From contig NZ_CP019389.1 in the NCBI RefSeq assembly GCF_001971785.1, positions 2,863,001 to 2,927,000 on the forward strand: a stretch of 64,000 nucleotides of DNA, read 5' to 3'. Source of the DNA: Seonamhaeicola sp. S2-3 (GTDB lineage: Bacteria > Bacteroidota > Bacteroidia > Flavobacteriales > Flavobacteriaceae). Positions 36,583-45,200 of the stretch are shown piece by piece. Both the position numbers and the translations under genes were made by a program. The stretch's first letter is position 1; the number at the start of each line of letters is the position of its first letter. The notes beneath the pieces are model-generated. The model ran no database searches, was not told the DNA's origin, and saw nothing but the letters and a program-made list of their open reading frames with translations.

Positions 36583-37761
36583 TTAATTTCGTTCTAAAAC
36601 AATTGCTGATGCGCCACCACCGCCATTACAAATAGCAGCAGCACCAATTTTTCCATTGTTTTGCTCTAAAATATTTAAAAGTGTAACTATAATTCTAGCT
36701 CCAGAACAACCTAAAGGATGTCCTAATGAAACAGCACCACCATGAACATTTACTTTAGAATCATTTAACCCTAAAATTTTCATGTTAGTTAAACCAACTA
36801 CAGAGAAAGCTTCGTTAAATTCAAAGAAATCTACATCTTTAATATCAATACCAGCTTTATTTAAGGCTTTTGGAAGTGCTTTTGCTGGAGCGGTTGTAAA
36901 CCATTCTGGTTCATGAGCAGCATCTGCATAACTTTTAATGGTGGCTAAAGGTTTTAAATCTAACTCATTAGCTTTTTCTTTACTCATTAACACCATTGCT
37001 GCGGCACCATCATTTATGGTTGAAGCATTGGCAGCTGTAACGGTGCCATCTTTTGTAAAAGCAGGGCGTAGATGAGGGAGTTTATCTATTTTTACATTTT
37101 TAAACTCTTCGTCTTGATTCACTATAACAGGTTCTCCTCTTCTTTGAGGAACTTCTACAGGAATAACTTCGTTATCAAATTTACCGGTCTCCCAAGCTTC
37201 AGCAGATCGTTTGTATGATTGAATTGCAAAAGCATCTTGGTCTTCTCTAGAAAAGCCATATTCAACGGCACAAGCATCGGCACACACTCCCATAGCATTT
37301 TGGTCGTAAGCATCTACCAAACCATCTTTTTGCATACCATCAATTAAAGTTGTTGATCCAAATTTAGTAGCTGTTCTAGAATATAAGTAGTGTGGTATTA
37401 AACTCATGTTTTCCATTCCTCCAGCAACTATTATATTAGCATCTCCGCATGTTATAGCTTGAGCTGCTTGCATAACAGTTTTCATACCAGAAGCACAAAC
37501 TTTATTAATGGTTGTGCAAGGAACGGTATTTGGTATTCCAGCATATATGGCAGCTTGTCTTGCAGGTGCCTGACCTGTTCCAGCTTGTACTACGTTGCCC
37601 ATTAAAACTTCTTCTACTAGCTCTGGTTTTAAGTTAATTCTACTTAATGCCGCTTTAATGGCTGTAGCGCCTAATTTAGGAGCAGGAATAGTAGATAGAT
37701 TGCCTAAAAAACTACCAATAGGTGTTCTTACAGCAGAAACAATTACCACTTCTTTACTCAT
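36583..37761 (-). CDS. Acetyl-CoA C-acetyltransferase (thiolase)
   Basis: A 392-residue thiolase that condenses or cleaves acetoacetyl-CoA and related substrates. It shows nucleophilic Cys in NKVCASGMKTVM (about 90), FNEAF, His in GHPLGCSGARI (about 350) and the second Cys in AAICNGGGGASA (about 380). The length and the INKVCASGMK form fit the biosynthetic acetyl-CoA acetyltransferase group. It is the first gene of a pair with the NlpC/P60 gene and is divergent from the 7TM-HD gene. Substrate chain length cannot be deduced. Confidence 0.92.
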   Translation of the reverse strand: MSKEVVIVSAVRTPIGSFLGNLSTIPAPKLGATAIKAALSRINLKPELVEEVLMGNVVQAGTGQAPARQAAIYAGIPNTVPCTTINKVCASGMKTVMQAAQAITCGDANIIVAGGMENMSLIPHYLYSRTATKFGSTTLIDGMQKDGLVDAYDQNAMGVCADACAVEYGFSREDQDAFAIQSYKRSAEAWETGKFDNEVIPVEVPQRRGEPVIVNQDEEFKNVKIDKLPHLRPAFTKDGTVTAANASTINDGAAAMVLMSKEKANELDLKPLATIKSYADAAHEPEWFTTAPAKALPKALNKAGIDIKDVDFFEFNEAFSVVGLTNMKILGLNDSKVNVHGGAVSLGHPLGCSGARIIVTLLNILEQNNGKIGAAAICNGGGGASAIVLERN

Positions 37762-37860
37762 TTTTTAAATCTTTGAAATACTTGCAACGAAAATAATCAA
37801 TTTTTAATACATTTTAGAACGATTCTGTTATTATAAAAAAGTAAAAACCTAAGAATTTAC

Positions 37861-37868
37861 TACATTTG
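37861..37868 (+). promoter_or_regulatory. Promoter -7 element TACATTTG of the 7TM-HD gene
   Basis: An exact TAnnTTTG box 19 bp before ATG 37888, giving a predicted leader of about 12-14 nt. No TTG at the usual upstream distance was found. Confidence 0.5.
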
Positions 37869-37887
37869 AAAACATTAACTTATTTAG

Positions 37888-39936
37888 ATGAAAGACTTTA
37901 TAAATAAATTATATAGAAACCATTCCCTAATTTATAAAGCCCTATTATTTATAACTACCACGTTTTTAATAGTATATCTTTTTCCTAAAAGTGGTAAGTT
38001 TAAATATAATTTTGAAAAAGGGAAACCATGGCAATCTGAAAATTTATTAGCTCCTTTTGATTTTGCAATAAAAAAGACAGAAGAAGAGATTAATATTGCA
38101 AAACAAGAAATAAATGACAATGCGGTTCTTTATTTTAATCTTGATAATACGGTTTACCCAAAAGTTAAATCAAATTATGAACTGCAGTTTAAAAACACAT
38201 TCTCAGACTCTCTACAAAATAAACTACTTAGAAAGTTAAAAACTTCGGGGAGGACAGTTTTAGAAGAATTATATGCCTACGGTATTTTAAATGAAGATTA
38301 TGATTTTTCAGAAAACAAAAAAGTAGCTATTCTTGAAAATAGAACCAAAAAACAAGACGCTTTCTTTTCAAATTTAGTAGAACAAAATCAAGTTTCTTCA
38401 ATTATAGAAAGCGTATTGAGTAAAGAAAGTTTGCTAAGGTATAAAGGAGAGTTTACATCACTTTTTTTCGATTTGGTAGAGCCAAATTTAACTTTTGATA
38501 AATCATTTACAGAAAAGGTTATTCAAGAAGAACTCGATAAGATTTCATATACAAGAGGTAGTGTAGCTAAGGGAACTTTAATAGTTTCTAAAGGTGAAGT
38601 GGTTGAAGGAGATAAATATCAAATTTTAAAATCACTGCAATCAGAATATGAATCTCAAGTTTGGAGTAAGTCTAACTACACATGGGTTTTAATTGCATAC
38701 GCATTATTAGTGGCTTTAGCCATGTTAATGTTACTGTTGTTTTTAAGAAAATATAGAAATGAGGTTTATGAAAATAACACCAAAGTAACTTTTATCTTCT
38801 TCAATATTTTATTAATGGTTTTTATTACAACTATGGTTGTAAACTACAATTCAAAATATATATATATTGTACCTATTTGTATTTTACCATTGGTTTTAAA
38901 AGCTTTTTTTGATGCGCGTTTAGGTTTGTTTACGCATGTTTTAACCGTTTTACTTTTAGGGTTTGTAGTTCCTAATAGTTACGAGTACATGTTTTTACAA
39001 ATAATAGCAGGTATTGTTACTATATTAACAGTTTCTGAGTTGTATAAACGTGCTAATTTATTTATATCAGTAGGGCAAATAACACTTATTTATATTGTTG
39101 CCTATTTTGCGTTTTTTGTAATTCATGAAGGAAGTGTAAAAACCTTAGAGTGGGAAACCTTCATTTGGTTTATTTTATGTGGTTTAGCAACCCTTTTTGT
39201 ACAACCATTAATTTATGCCTATGAAAAACTATTTGGTTTAGTTTCTGATGTATCTCTCTTAGAATTATCAGACACCAATTCAAAATTATTAAAGGAATTA
39301 TCAGATAAAGCTCCAGGTACTTTTCATCATTCTTTAAATGTAGCAAATTTAGCAGAATCATCGGCAAATGAAATAGGAGCTAATGCTATGTTGGTTAGGG
39401 TAGGAGCATTGTATCATGATATAGGTAAAATGAAGAATCCTACTTATTTTACAGAAAATCAATCAACAGGAATCAATCCACATGATGAATTATCTTCAAA
39501 AGAAAGTGCCAGAATAATTGTTAATCATGTAATAGACGGAATTGAAATTGCAAGAAAAAATAATTTACCAGACAGGGTAATAGATTTTATAAGAACGCAT
39601 CACGGAACTAGTGTGGTGTATTATTTTTATATGAAAGAAAAGGAAGATTTTGAAGATGTAGATAAATTAGATTTTAGTTATCCTGGACCTAAACCGTTTA
39701 GTAAAGAAACCGCTATTTTAATGATGTGTGATAGTATAGAAGCGGCTTCAAAAAGTTTAAAAGAACCAACATCAACTAAAATAGAGGCTTTTGTTGAAAA
39801 TATTATTAATAAACAAGTTGAAGAAGGCCAGTTTTTAAATGCAAATATTACTTTTAAAGAAATTCAATCTATAAAAAAAGTGCTAAAACACAAGTTAGCA
39901 AACATTTATCATTTACGTATAGAGTATCCAGAATAA
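37888..39936 (+). CDS. 7TM-HD family phosphohydrolase (PgpH-like)
   Basis: A 682-residue membrane protein. One transmembrane helix near the N-terminus (ALLFITTTFLIVYLFP) precedes an extracytoplasmic 7TMR-HDED domain (~50-260), then seven hydrophobic helices (~265-455) and a cytoplasmic HD domain with GTFHHSLNVANLAES, LYHDIGKMKNPTYF and RTHHGTSVVYYFY. This order is that of PgpH/YqfF proteins, which hydrolyse cyclic di-AMP; the HDIGK motif is intact. Whether this organism uses c-di-AMP is not shown by the window. It is single, with a promoter box just upstream, and tRNA genes follow. Confidence 0.88.
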   Translation: MKDFINKLYRNHSLIYKALLFITTTFLIVYLFPKSGKFKYNFEKGKPWQSENLLAPFDFAIKKTEEEINIAKQEINDNAVLYFNLDNTVYPKVKSNYELQFKNTFSDSLQNKLLRKLKTSGRTVLEELYAYGILNEDYDFSENKKVAILENRTKKQDAFFSNLVEQNQVSSIIESVLSKESLLRYKGEFTSLFFDLVEPNLTFDKSFTEKVIQEELDKISYTRGSVAKGTLIVSKGEVVEGDKYQILKSLQSEYESQVWSKSNYTWVLIAYALLVALAMLMLLLFLRKYRNEVYENNTKVTFIFFNILLMVFITTMVVNYNSKYIYIVPICILPLVLKAFFDARLGLFTHVLTVLLLGFVVPNSYEYMFLQIIAGIVTILTVSELYKRANLFISVGQITLIYIVAYFAFFVIHEGSVKTLEWETFIWFILCGLATLFVQPLIYAYEKLFGLVSDVSLLELSDTNSKLLKELSDKAPGTFHHSLNVANLAESSANEIGANAMLVRVGALYHDIGKMKNPTYFTENQSTGINPHDELSSKESARIIVNHVIDGIEIARKNNLPDRVIDFIRTHHGTSVVYYFYMKEKEDFEDVDKLDFSYPGPKPFSKETAILMMCDSIEAASKSLKEPTSTKIEAFVENIINKQVEEGQFLNANITFKEIQSIKKVLKHKLANIYHLRIEYPE

Positions 39937-39962
39937 ATTTTATAAAAAAATAAATAAAATAG

Positions 39963-39993
39963 TTGCGTTCTTTCAAAGGATGAATTACATTTG
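39963..39993 (+). promoter_or_regulatory. Promoter of the tRNA-Ser/tRNA-Pro unit
   Basis: TTG (39963-39965), 20 bp, TACATTTG (39986-39993): the complete flavobacterial promoter pattern, the same spacing as at 13935. The tRNA-Ser gene begins 43 bp downstream. Confidence 0.75.
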
Positions 39994-40036
39994 CAACCGC
40001 AATTTTTAATTGCAAAGGTTCTTAAAAAAAATAATA

Positions 40037-40120
40037 GGAGAGGTGCCAGAGTGGTAATGGAGCAGATTGCTAATCTGTCAACGCGTAAGTGTTGCCCGGG
40101 TTCGAATCCCGGTCTCTCCG
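40037..40120 (+). tRNA. tRNA-Ser(GCU)
   Basis: An 84-nt cloverleaf. Acceptor GGAGAGG pairs with TCTCTCC (G-U at the last pair), discriminator G at 40120, no encoded CCA. Anticodon stem GCAGA/TCTGT with loop TTGCTAA gives anticodon GCU. A long variable arm (CAACGCGTAAGTGTTG) and T arm CCGGGTTCGAATCCCGG confirm a class II serine tRNA that reads AGC and AGU. Confidence 0.96.
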
Positions 40121-40136
40121 CATTTTTATATTTACT

Positions 40137-40211
40137 CGGGGTGTAGCGTAGCCCGGTTATCGCGCCGCGTTTGGGACGCGGAGGTCGCAGGTTCGAATCC
40201 TGCCACCCCGA
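40137..40211 (+). tRNA. tRNA-Pro(UGG)
   Basis: A 75-nt cloverleaf. Acceptor CGGGGTG/CACCCCG with discriminator A; anticodon stem CCGCG/CGCGG with loop TTTGGGA gives anticodon UGG; T arm GCAGGTTCGAATCCTGC. No encoded CCA. It sits 16 bp after tRNA-Ser, probably on one transcript. Its 3' end borders the integrase remnant and is the likely historical attachment site. Confidence 0.96.
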
Positions 40212-40234
40212 CAAACCTAGTAATAGGAAACATT

Positions 40235-40272
40235 AAAACACTGTTAATTGTATGATTATCAGTGTTTTTTTT
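40235..40272 (+). terminator. Terminator of the tRNA unit
   Basis: AAAACACTG (40235-40243) pairs with CAGTGTTTT (40260-40268), followed by more T. The loop is 16 nt. It lies 24 bp after tRNA-Pro. Confidence 0.75.
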
Positions 40273-40428
40273 GTTTTAATGATGTTGTTTGATATCATTT
40301 AAAATCAATTAAAAGGTGTGCAATTAGGTGTACACTATCTTCACGGAATTGTCGTAATTTTAAAGGGCTTTTAGAAGCGATTGACTTTTGTCTTTACTAA
40401 GATCATTTATTAACTAAAGACATTAAAA

Positions 40429-40830
40429 ATGCAGACAAGCAAGACATTTTCAATCATTTTCTTTACCAGAAAATCAAGGAGTCATGTAGGTAAATTATCT
40501 ATTTATGCCCGTATTACTGTCAACGGAAAACGTTCGGAAATCAGCCTAAAACGTAGTGTACTATCAAAAGACTGGGACAGAGCCAAAAGTAGGGGGCGTG
40601 GTTACTCCAATAGAACAAGGGTTTTAAACCAATATTTACACCAATCTTATAATCAGTTATTAGATTGTCAAAAACAATTATTGCAAGAAGGCAAAATTGT
40701 TACGGCACAGTCCATAAAATCAAGATACCTTGGCGAGGATGATAATCATAAAATCCTTAAGGAACTCGTTTCATACCATAACTCAAACATGACCAGTGTT
40801 TTAAAGTTTGGTACAATGAAGAACTATTAA
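40429..40830 (+). pseudogene. Tyrosine-type integrase, truncated to its N-terminal third
   Basis: A 133-residue fragment that matches the start of Bacteroidota mobile-element integrases: arm-binding domain (TFSIIFFTRKSRSHVGKLSI, then INGKRSEISLKRSVLSKDWD-like text) followed by the beginning of the SAM-like core-binding domain (KELVSYHNSNM...VLKFGTMKNY). A TAA stop interrupts MKNY, and the same frame continues for ten more family-like residues (TIEKYLYKFL) before similarity ends at about 40860. The entire catalytic domain with the Arg-His-Arg-Tyr residues is missing, so the product cannot recombine DNA. It lies 217 bp after tRNA-Pro, the type of site such integrases use. The break coincides with the 3' end of the mobilization gene, suggesting one deletion joined the two. 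Confidence 0.82.
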
Positions 40831-40857
40831 ACTATAGAGAAATATTTGTATAAATTC

Positions 40858-41181
40858 TTAAGCCAGAAATTTTTCCAGAGTTAATGAATTATTGCCTTCC
40901 GTTTCTTCAAACAGGGATTCCAACATTTTCTTTGTTGGTTTTAATTGTTTTTCTTCAACTTGTCTCAAGATCGATACAACAGCATCCATACGTTTGTTTA
41001 AAACGTTTTGTACAGATGTCCAGGTTGTTCCCAAAGTATCATATGGGGAAAGGTCGTTATCCTGAAAAAAGGCTATCATATAATCCAAAGTTTCAGAATA
41101 ACTGGGGCTAATCTTTTTTGAATATTTCTTAAATTTAACAATGGTTTTCTTCTTTAACCGAATCGTATTAAAATCATCCAT
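40858..41181 (-). CDS. BfmA/BtgA-type mobilization protein
   Basis: A 107-residue basic helical protein. MDDFNTIRLKKKTIVKFKKYSKKISPSYSETLDYMIAFF resembles the opening of the BfmA/BtgA family of Bacteroidota mobilizable elements (ribbon-helix-helix-like, opening with TIRLKK then a Ser-rich SETL segment). The middle DLSPYDTLG and the end KPTKKMLESLFEE also fit. These are small oriT-binding partners of a relaxase. No relaxase gene is present here, so the protein is probably a remnant of an element that has lost its other functions, although the reading frame itself is intact. An oriT-like repeat lies about 100 bp upstream of its start. Confidence 0.75.
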   Translation of the reverse strand: MDDFNTIRLKKKTIVKFKKYSKKISPSYSETLDYMIAFFQDNDLSPYDTLGTTWTSVQNVLNKRMDAVVSILRQVEEKQLKPTKKMLESLFEETEGNNSLTLEKFLA

Positions 41182-41618
41182 ATTTTATGAGATTGTTACA
41201 ATGAAACATTGATTTTACTGGCGTGGAATTAAAATTAACGCAAAAAATCAAAATAGCAATGAATTTTTTAATATTAAGTAATTGAAAATTAGTAAATTAA
41301 AAATTAGTAACATCGCGGAGCGTGTTACCCTCTTGCTTTTTCTTCTTAGTTTTACAAACATGCTTTATTTAGGGGTTATTTATATGTTAGTTAGTTGCTG
41401 TAATTGTTAACTTTCTATTGGGGAAAACTCTTAAAAAATAGAAGAAAAAATAAAAGGTATTTCAAAAAAGTGCTTGTGGTTCCTCCAGTAGCTTGTTGTT
41501 TTAAATTCCCATATAACTATTTGTATCTGTGTACGCATTTGTAGGGTGTTTTAATTCTGTAATTGTTTTAGTGTATTGCTGTGTACTAGTGAGTATTCGA
41601 GAGCATATTTAAGACTAA
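41182..41618. other. Non-coding gap of 437 bp at the island boundary
   Basis: No open reading frame of credible length was seen on either strand. The left half holds the direct and inverted repeats annotated separately at 41284-41328. The right half is low-complexity A/T-rich DNA containing a G/T-rich stretch (about 41475-41600) without clear structure; it lies downstream of the whole minus-strand cluster. Confidence 0.6.
41284..41328. repeat. Direct plus inverted repeats, candidate oriT of the lost element
   Basis: Two copies of AAAATTAGTAA (about 41286-41296 and 41300-41310) stand next to an inverted repeat, GTAACA-t-CGC-gga-GCG-TGTTAC (41307-41328), followed by CCTCTTGC. Short direct repeats beside a hairpin, close to a mobilization gene, are the arrangement expected of a transfer origin. 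The assignment is inferred from layout only. Confidence 0.4.
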
Positions 41619-43616
41619 CTACAAATTATAAAAAGACTTATCATTTTCATATTCTGAGCATCCTACCCAAAACTGATTTCCATCGTCATCAAATTTAAAA
41701 ACAAATTCTTCTTTACCTCTTGAATTATTTTTTAGTAAATACAATAGGTTTTTTGGTATTGAATTATAATATAAGACAGTATCATTAGCCTTCTTTTTCC
41801 CTAAAGAAACCCATTTTTTATCCCAATAATGTAACTCATATTCATCTCCTATATTGATATGATTTTGATCATTTCTAGCTTGAATTTCAAAACCAAAAAT
41901 TTCCTTGGGTTGACTAAAAGCATAGGTTATTGATAAAAATTTTCTTTCTACATATGATAACTGATTGTCATCAATGATATTGGAATAATCATCAGGTTCT
42001 TCTTCATTGTTTATGAGTAACTTATTCCAATCTTTTAAAACCTCGCCATTTTTATTATCTAATAATTTAAAACTAGCAATACTAACTTTTCTACCATATT
42101 TCTTGGCTTTAAACCTAAAAAACTTATACTTTTTCGGAGTGTCGAAATAAAACTTAATACTTTGCGTACTCTTGAATTTTGAAATTGTATCTAAATTGAT
42201 ATAATGTTCATCAGAATCAATATTTGCTCCTTGAATTATTGCTCCATTTAAATCCTCAATTCTTCTATATTTTTGTTTTTTTGATTTGATTCTAAAAGGC
42301 GGATATTTCCTCAACAATTTTGCTTTTCCTAGCAAAGTAATGGTATCATTAAAAAAAATAACTTTTCCTTCTTTAGTAAGTTCAAAAGGATAGTTAATAG
42401 GTGTATCTGGGTCATTAACATAAGGGAAGTATATAATATTGTTTCCCATATTTTTAAAAAAGACACTATTATTCTTAATCTTTTCAGCTGTTGCAATCTT
42501 AAAAAGATCTTTATTAGAATCGTAAATTCCTAAAAAGGTATTACTATTAGTTAGTTTATTAACGTTCCAAATAGCAGGAATATCGACGTCAAAAACATCT
42601 CTATATAAATGAGTTACTTCATAGGGAGGTTCTTGTTTTTTATGATAATGCTGCCTGTAAACTTTAGGAATACTACTAAACTTAAACGTTTTTTCTAAAT
42701 CAAAATACACGGGGCCACTATTCAAGGCTCTTTGACTGCCATTATTCAAATAAAAAACCCATGTATGAGCTCCTCCACTTCTATTTGTATTTCCTAACTT
42801 GGTAGTATAATCAACACCTGCTGGAATACCTAAAGCCCTAAGAATATATACAATATAATTAGTTATATCAGTACAATCTCCAATCTTAATATGGTTTATT
42901 TGAGAAAATGAATATGGGTAATTATAAGTAGGATGGCGCTTTGATATCACTCGAAATCTATTGATGTCATATATTTTCGCTACCACATCATCCAAAGAAT
43001 TCGTTTTTAACGAATCATATACCCATGAATATTCTTCATATAATTCTTTTCTTTTATTAACTTCAATAGGTTCTTGACCAACTCTATAAGGTAATATATA
43101 ATATAAAAAATCATCAAAATTTTGGCATAGTTCTAATGGCATCTTTTTATGAGCCATAAACGCTAATTCAATATTATCGATCAAAAATTGTGAATCTATA
43201 TATTTCAAATCATAATGTAAAATTGGCGAAGTATCTATTGTTCTGTTGTTTTTTGTTATTGAATCTAGCAACACCCCAAGCTTAGCATACGTGGAGTCTT
43301 TTGGATTTTTCTCACGGGGGTTTACTCTTATCTGTCTTTCACGTTCTTTACCAGCTAATACAAATGCTTCATCAAAAATTTTATTTCCTTTTTTAAAAGA
43401 ATGATAGGGCATATTTTCTATCAAATAATAAGCAGATTTAAGCTTTAAACTATCATTAGGTTTCTTGTTGTATTTATTTATCACTTTTAAAAGCTCGCTT
43501 TTATTTTCTCCTGCTAATGAAAGTGCTTGTTTTACTTCTTTTGGAAGGTTTCCTTTACTGCAAGAGCAAAAAGTTAAACTAAAAATAAATACTATACCTA
43601 ATCTTTTAAATATCAT
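41619..43616 (-). CDS. Transglutaminase-like lipoprotein
   Basis: A 665-residue exported protein with a lipoprotein-type signal (IVFIFSLTFCSCSKGN; lipid Cys 17 or 19). Residues ~235-310 form a transglutaminase-like core: Cys248 in INHIKIGDCTDITNYIVYIL, His284 in GGAHTWVFYLNNG and an Asp in VYFDLEK about 20 residues later. Proteins with this Cys-His-Asp set act as proteases, amidases or cross-linkers. The C-terminal ~230 residues are beta-rich and look like a discoidin-type ligand-binding domain (IQGANIDSDEHYINLDTI, SQPKEIFGFEIQARND). Its substrate is unknown. It is the last gene of the minus-strand peptide cluster, 15 bp after a signal peptidase gene, so it may act on the cluster's products. 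Confidence 0.72.
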   Translation of the reverse strand: MIFKRLGIVFIFSLTFCSCSKGNLPKEVKQALSLAGENKSELLKVINKYNKKPNDSLKLKSAYYLIENMPYHSFKKGNKIFDEAFVLAGKERERQIRVNPREKNPKDSTYAKLGVLLDSITKNNRTIDTSPILHYDLKYIDSQFLIDNIELAFMAHKKMPLELCQNFDDFLYYILPYRVGQEPIEVNKRKELYEEYSWVYDSLKTNSLDDVVAKIYDINRFRVISKRHPTYNYPYSFSQINHIKIGDCTDITNYIVYILRALGIPAGVDYTTKLGNTNRSGGAHTWVFYLNNGSQRALNSGPVYFDLEKTFKFSSIPKVYRQHYHKKQEPPYEVTHLYRDVFDVDIPAIWNVNKLTNSNTFLGIYDSNKDLFKIATAEKIKNNSVFFKNMGNNIIYFPYVNDPDTPINYPFELTKEGKVIFFNDTITLLGKAKLLRKYPPFRIKSKKQKYRRIEDLNGAIIQGANIDSDEHYINLDTISKFKSTQSIKFYFDTPKKYKFFRFKAKKYGRKVSIASFKLLDNKNGEVLKDWNKLLINNEEEPDDYSNIIDDNQLSYVERKFLSITYAFSQPKEIFGFEIQARNDQNHINIGDEYELHYWDKKWVSLGKKKANDTVLYYNSIPKNLLYLLKNNSRGKEEFVFKFDDDGNQFWVGCSEYENDKSFYNL

Positions 43617-43631
43617 TTTTGGTCGTGTTTT

Positions 43632-44858
43632 TTAGTCTATACTTTTTAATAGACGATTCCATTGAAATTTGTTTTTATAATTCGAGAATAATACACAATG
43701 TACTTTGCCAATAATGTTTTCTTCTGGCAAAAATCCCCATACTCTAGAATCTGAACTTGCTTTTCTATTATCACCCATCATAAAATAATAGTTTTTTTTA
43801 AAGGTATAGGTTGTTGCTATTTTACCGTTAACATAAAATTTACCTTCATCATGTTTTATGTTTACTTTTTCAAATTTGTCAATGGTTTTCTCATACAACA
43901 AATAATTTTCGTAGTTTAAATCAATTTGCATTCCTTTTTTAGGGATTACAAATGGCCCCATAGAATCGAAGGTCCAGTTTTTGTTGGGTAATTTTGCTAA
44001 AAACTTCCTTTTGGGTCTAAAAGGGTCTAAACTTATTTGGAAATTCTCAATGCTTTCTAAGTTTTTAATCTTTTCTACCTCTTCCTCTGACAATATGGCT
44101 TTCAAGTAGTTATTATGACGAATGATACTAAATTTAATATGTCCCAAATTTAAAGAGTCAATTGCGTTATCAAAAGCCGTTTTATGCTTTACCTTAAATT
44201 TATACCTATATTTTACTGCTTCAACTTTAAAAACTTTACTATTGTTATAAACTATTCCGTTTTTTATCTGTAAAGTATCGCCAGCAACAGCAACACATCG
44301 TTTTACTAAAATAAAGTCTTTTCTGAAAAGAGAGTTAAACACGATAACATCGCCTTTTTTAATAGTGTCTGTACCAGAAAATCTTTTATAAGGCCACCAA
44401 TATTCTTTAAACCGTTTTCTTGCATTTTCGTTATAGTAGTAAGCTATGTTTATAAAAAGAATATCAAAAGGTGAACGTGGTAGTCGTGGGCCATATTTTA
44501 GTTTGTTTACTATAATAACGTCTTTAGGAAATAAAGTGTTTTCCATAGATGGACTAGGTATTCTAAATATTCCGAAAACGAATGTTTTGAAACTTGATAG
44601 AACTAACATTAAAAAAAATAAACTTAAAATGATTTTAAGTACTTTTTTTAAATAACTATTTTTAATTAGAGATAACCACTTGCTAGTTATAATGTAAACT
44701 AAACATAATACTACTAAAAACATAAAAAACCAGAGTTTTCCTGTTATCAAAATGAATAGCAAAAAAAACAAAATTAGATAGTGTTTGTTCTTTATGTTAG
44801 AAAAGCTAATTGTCTTCAAACTTGATATATTAATGGATAGTAAGTTGGTTATTGACAT
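43632..44858 (-). CDS. Signal peptidase I paralogue A
   Basis: A 408-residue S26 signal peptidase. Two to three hydrophobic helices occupy residues ~26-97, followed by nucleophile Ser104 in FRIPSPSMENTLFPKD and general base Lys186 in FILVKRCVAVAGD. The family end motif YFMMGDNRKASSDSRVWGFL is near the C-terminus. Between Ser and Lys lies about 80 residues, longer than in E. coli LepB, including KYGPRLPRSPFD and RFKEYWWPYKRFSG. It closely resembles paralogue B at 49935-51101 in all these parts. Two such genes inside one cluster of secreted peptides suggest dedicated processing enzymes rather than the housekeeping LepB, which would lie elsewhere. It is 15 bp before the transglutaminase-like gene. 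Confidence 0.9.
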   Translation of the reverse strand: MSITNLLSINISSLKTISFSNIKNKHYLILFFLLFILITGKLWFFMFLVVLCLVYIITSKWLSLIKNSYLKKVLKIILSLFFLMLVLSSFKTFVFGIFRIPSPSMENTLFPKDVIIVNKLKYGPRLPRSPFDILFINIAYYYNENARKRFKEYWWPYKRFSGTDTIKKGDVIVFNSLFRKDFILVKRCVAVAGDTLQIKNGIVYNNSKVFKVEAVKYRYKFKVKHKTAFDNAIDSLNLGHIKFSIIRHNNYLKAILSEEEVEKIKNLESIENFQISLDPFRPKRKFLAKLPNKNWTFDSMGPFVIPKKGMQIDLNYENYLLYEKTIDKFEKVNIKHDEGKFYVNGKIATTYTFKKNYYFMMGDNRKASSDSRVWGFLPEENIIGKVHCVLFSNYKNKFQWNRLLKSID

Positions 44859-44913
44859 CTTTAAGTCTGAAATTCATGATGTTATTGAATAGAAATTCTA
44901 TAGTTTTTAGCTA

Positions 44914-44968
44914 AAAAAATAGCAGAAAAGAACAAACGTTTTAGTTTAGCCCTTAGCTGCTATTTTTT
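44914..44968 (-). terminator. Hairpin between small membrane gene and signal peptidase A
   Basis: AAAAAAATAGCAG (44914-44925 region) pairs with CTGCTATTTTTT (44957-44968), with a ~31-nt loop. It may end the mRNA of the tailed lipoprotein and small membrane protein, separating them from the signal peptidase gene. Confidence 0.5.
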
Positions 44969-44992
44969 ATACTCTAGTTTTTTAGAAAGTCA

Positions 44993-45190
44993 TTATTTAT
45001 TAATGATTTGTTTAATAGAAAAAATAAAAAGACCTAAAAAGCCAGCAGTTCCTAATAGGGATACATAAAATTTCCAATTATCAAAACCATTCGGAACTCC
45101 TTTTTCTATAAATAGAAATAAACTTCTAAAAAATAGAATTCCTATAATTATAAACATAATCCTTACCCGTCTATTTTCATTTTTTTTCAT
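44993..45190 (-). CDS. Small two-helix membrane protein, possible immunity protein
   Basis: A 65-residue protein from ATG 45190 (MKKNENRRVRIMFIIIGILF), with hydrophobic segments at ~11-25 and ~44-61 (FYVSLLGTAGFLGLFIFSIK). An ATG at 45211 would add seven residues and overlap the end of the lipoprotein gene by 11 bp, allowing translational coupling; either start is possible. It lies immediately behind the gene for a lipoprotein with a bacteriocin-like tail. Small two-helix membrane proteins placed so are often immunity proteins of class II-like bacteriocins. That role is inference from position and topology; no family was recognised. Confidence 0.55.
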   Translation of the reverse strand: MKKNENRRVRIMFIIIGILFFRSLFLFIEKGVPNGFDNWKFYVSLLGTAGFLGLFIFSIKQIINK

Positions 45191-45200
45191 AATTCGTTTT

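Noticed and set aside
37801-37887. Divergent -33 element for the 7TM-HD gene
   Set aside because: No TTG occurs at 19-21 bp upstream of the TACATTTG box, so only the -7 box was annotated.
39909-40255. Open reading frames on both strands across the tRNA genes, including one reading GWQDSNLRPPRPKRGA
   Set aside because: They are translations of tRNA-Pro and tRNA-Ser and their complements, a well-known false gene pattern.
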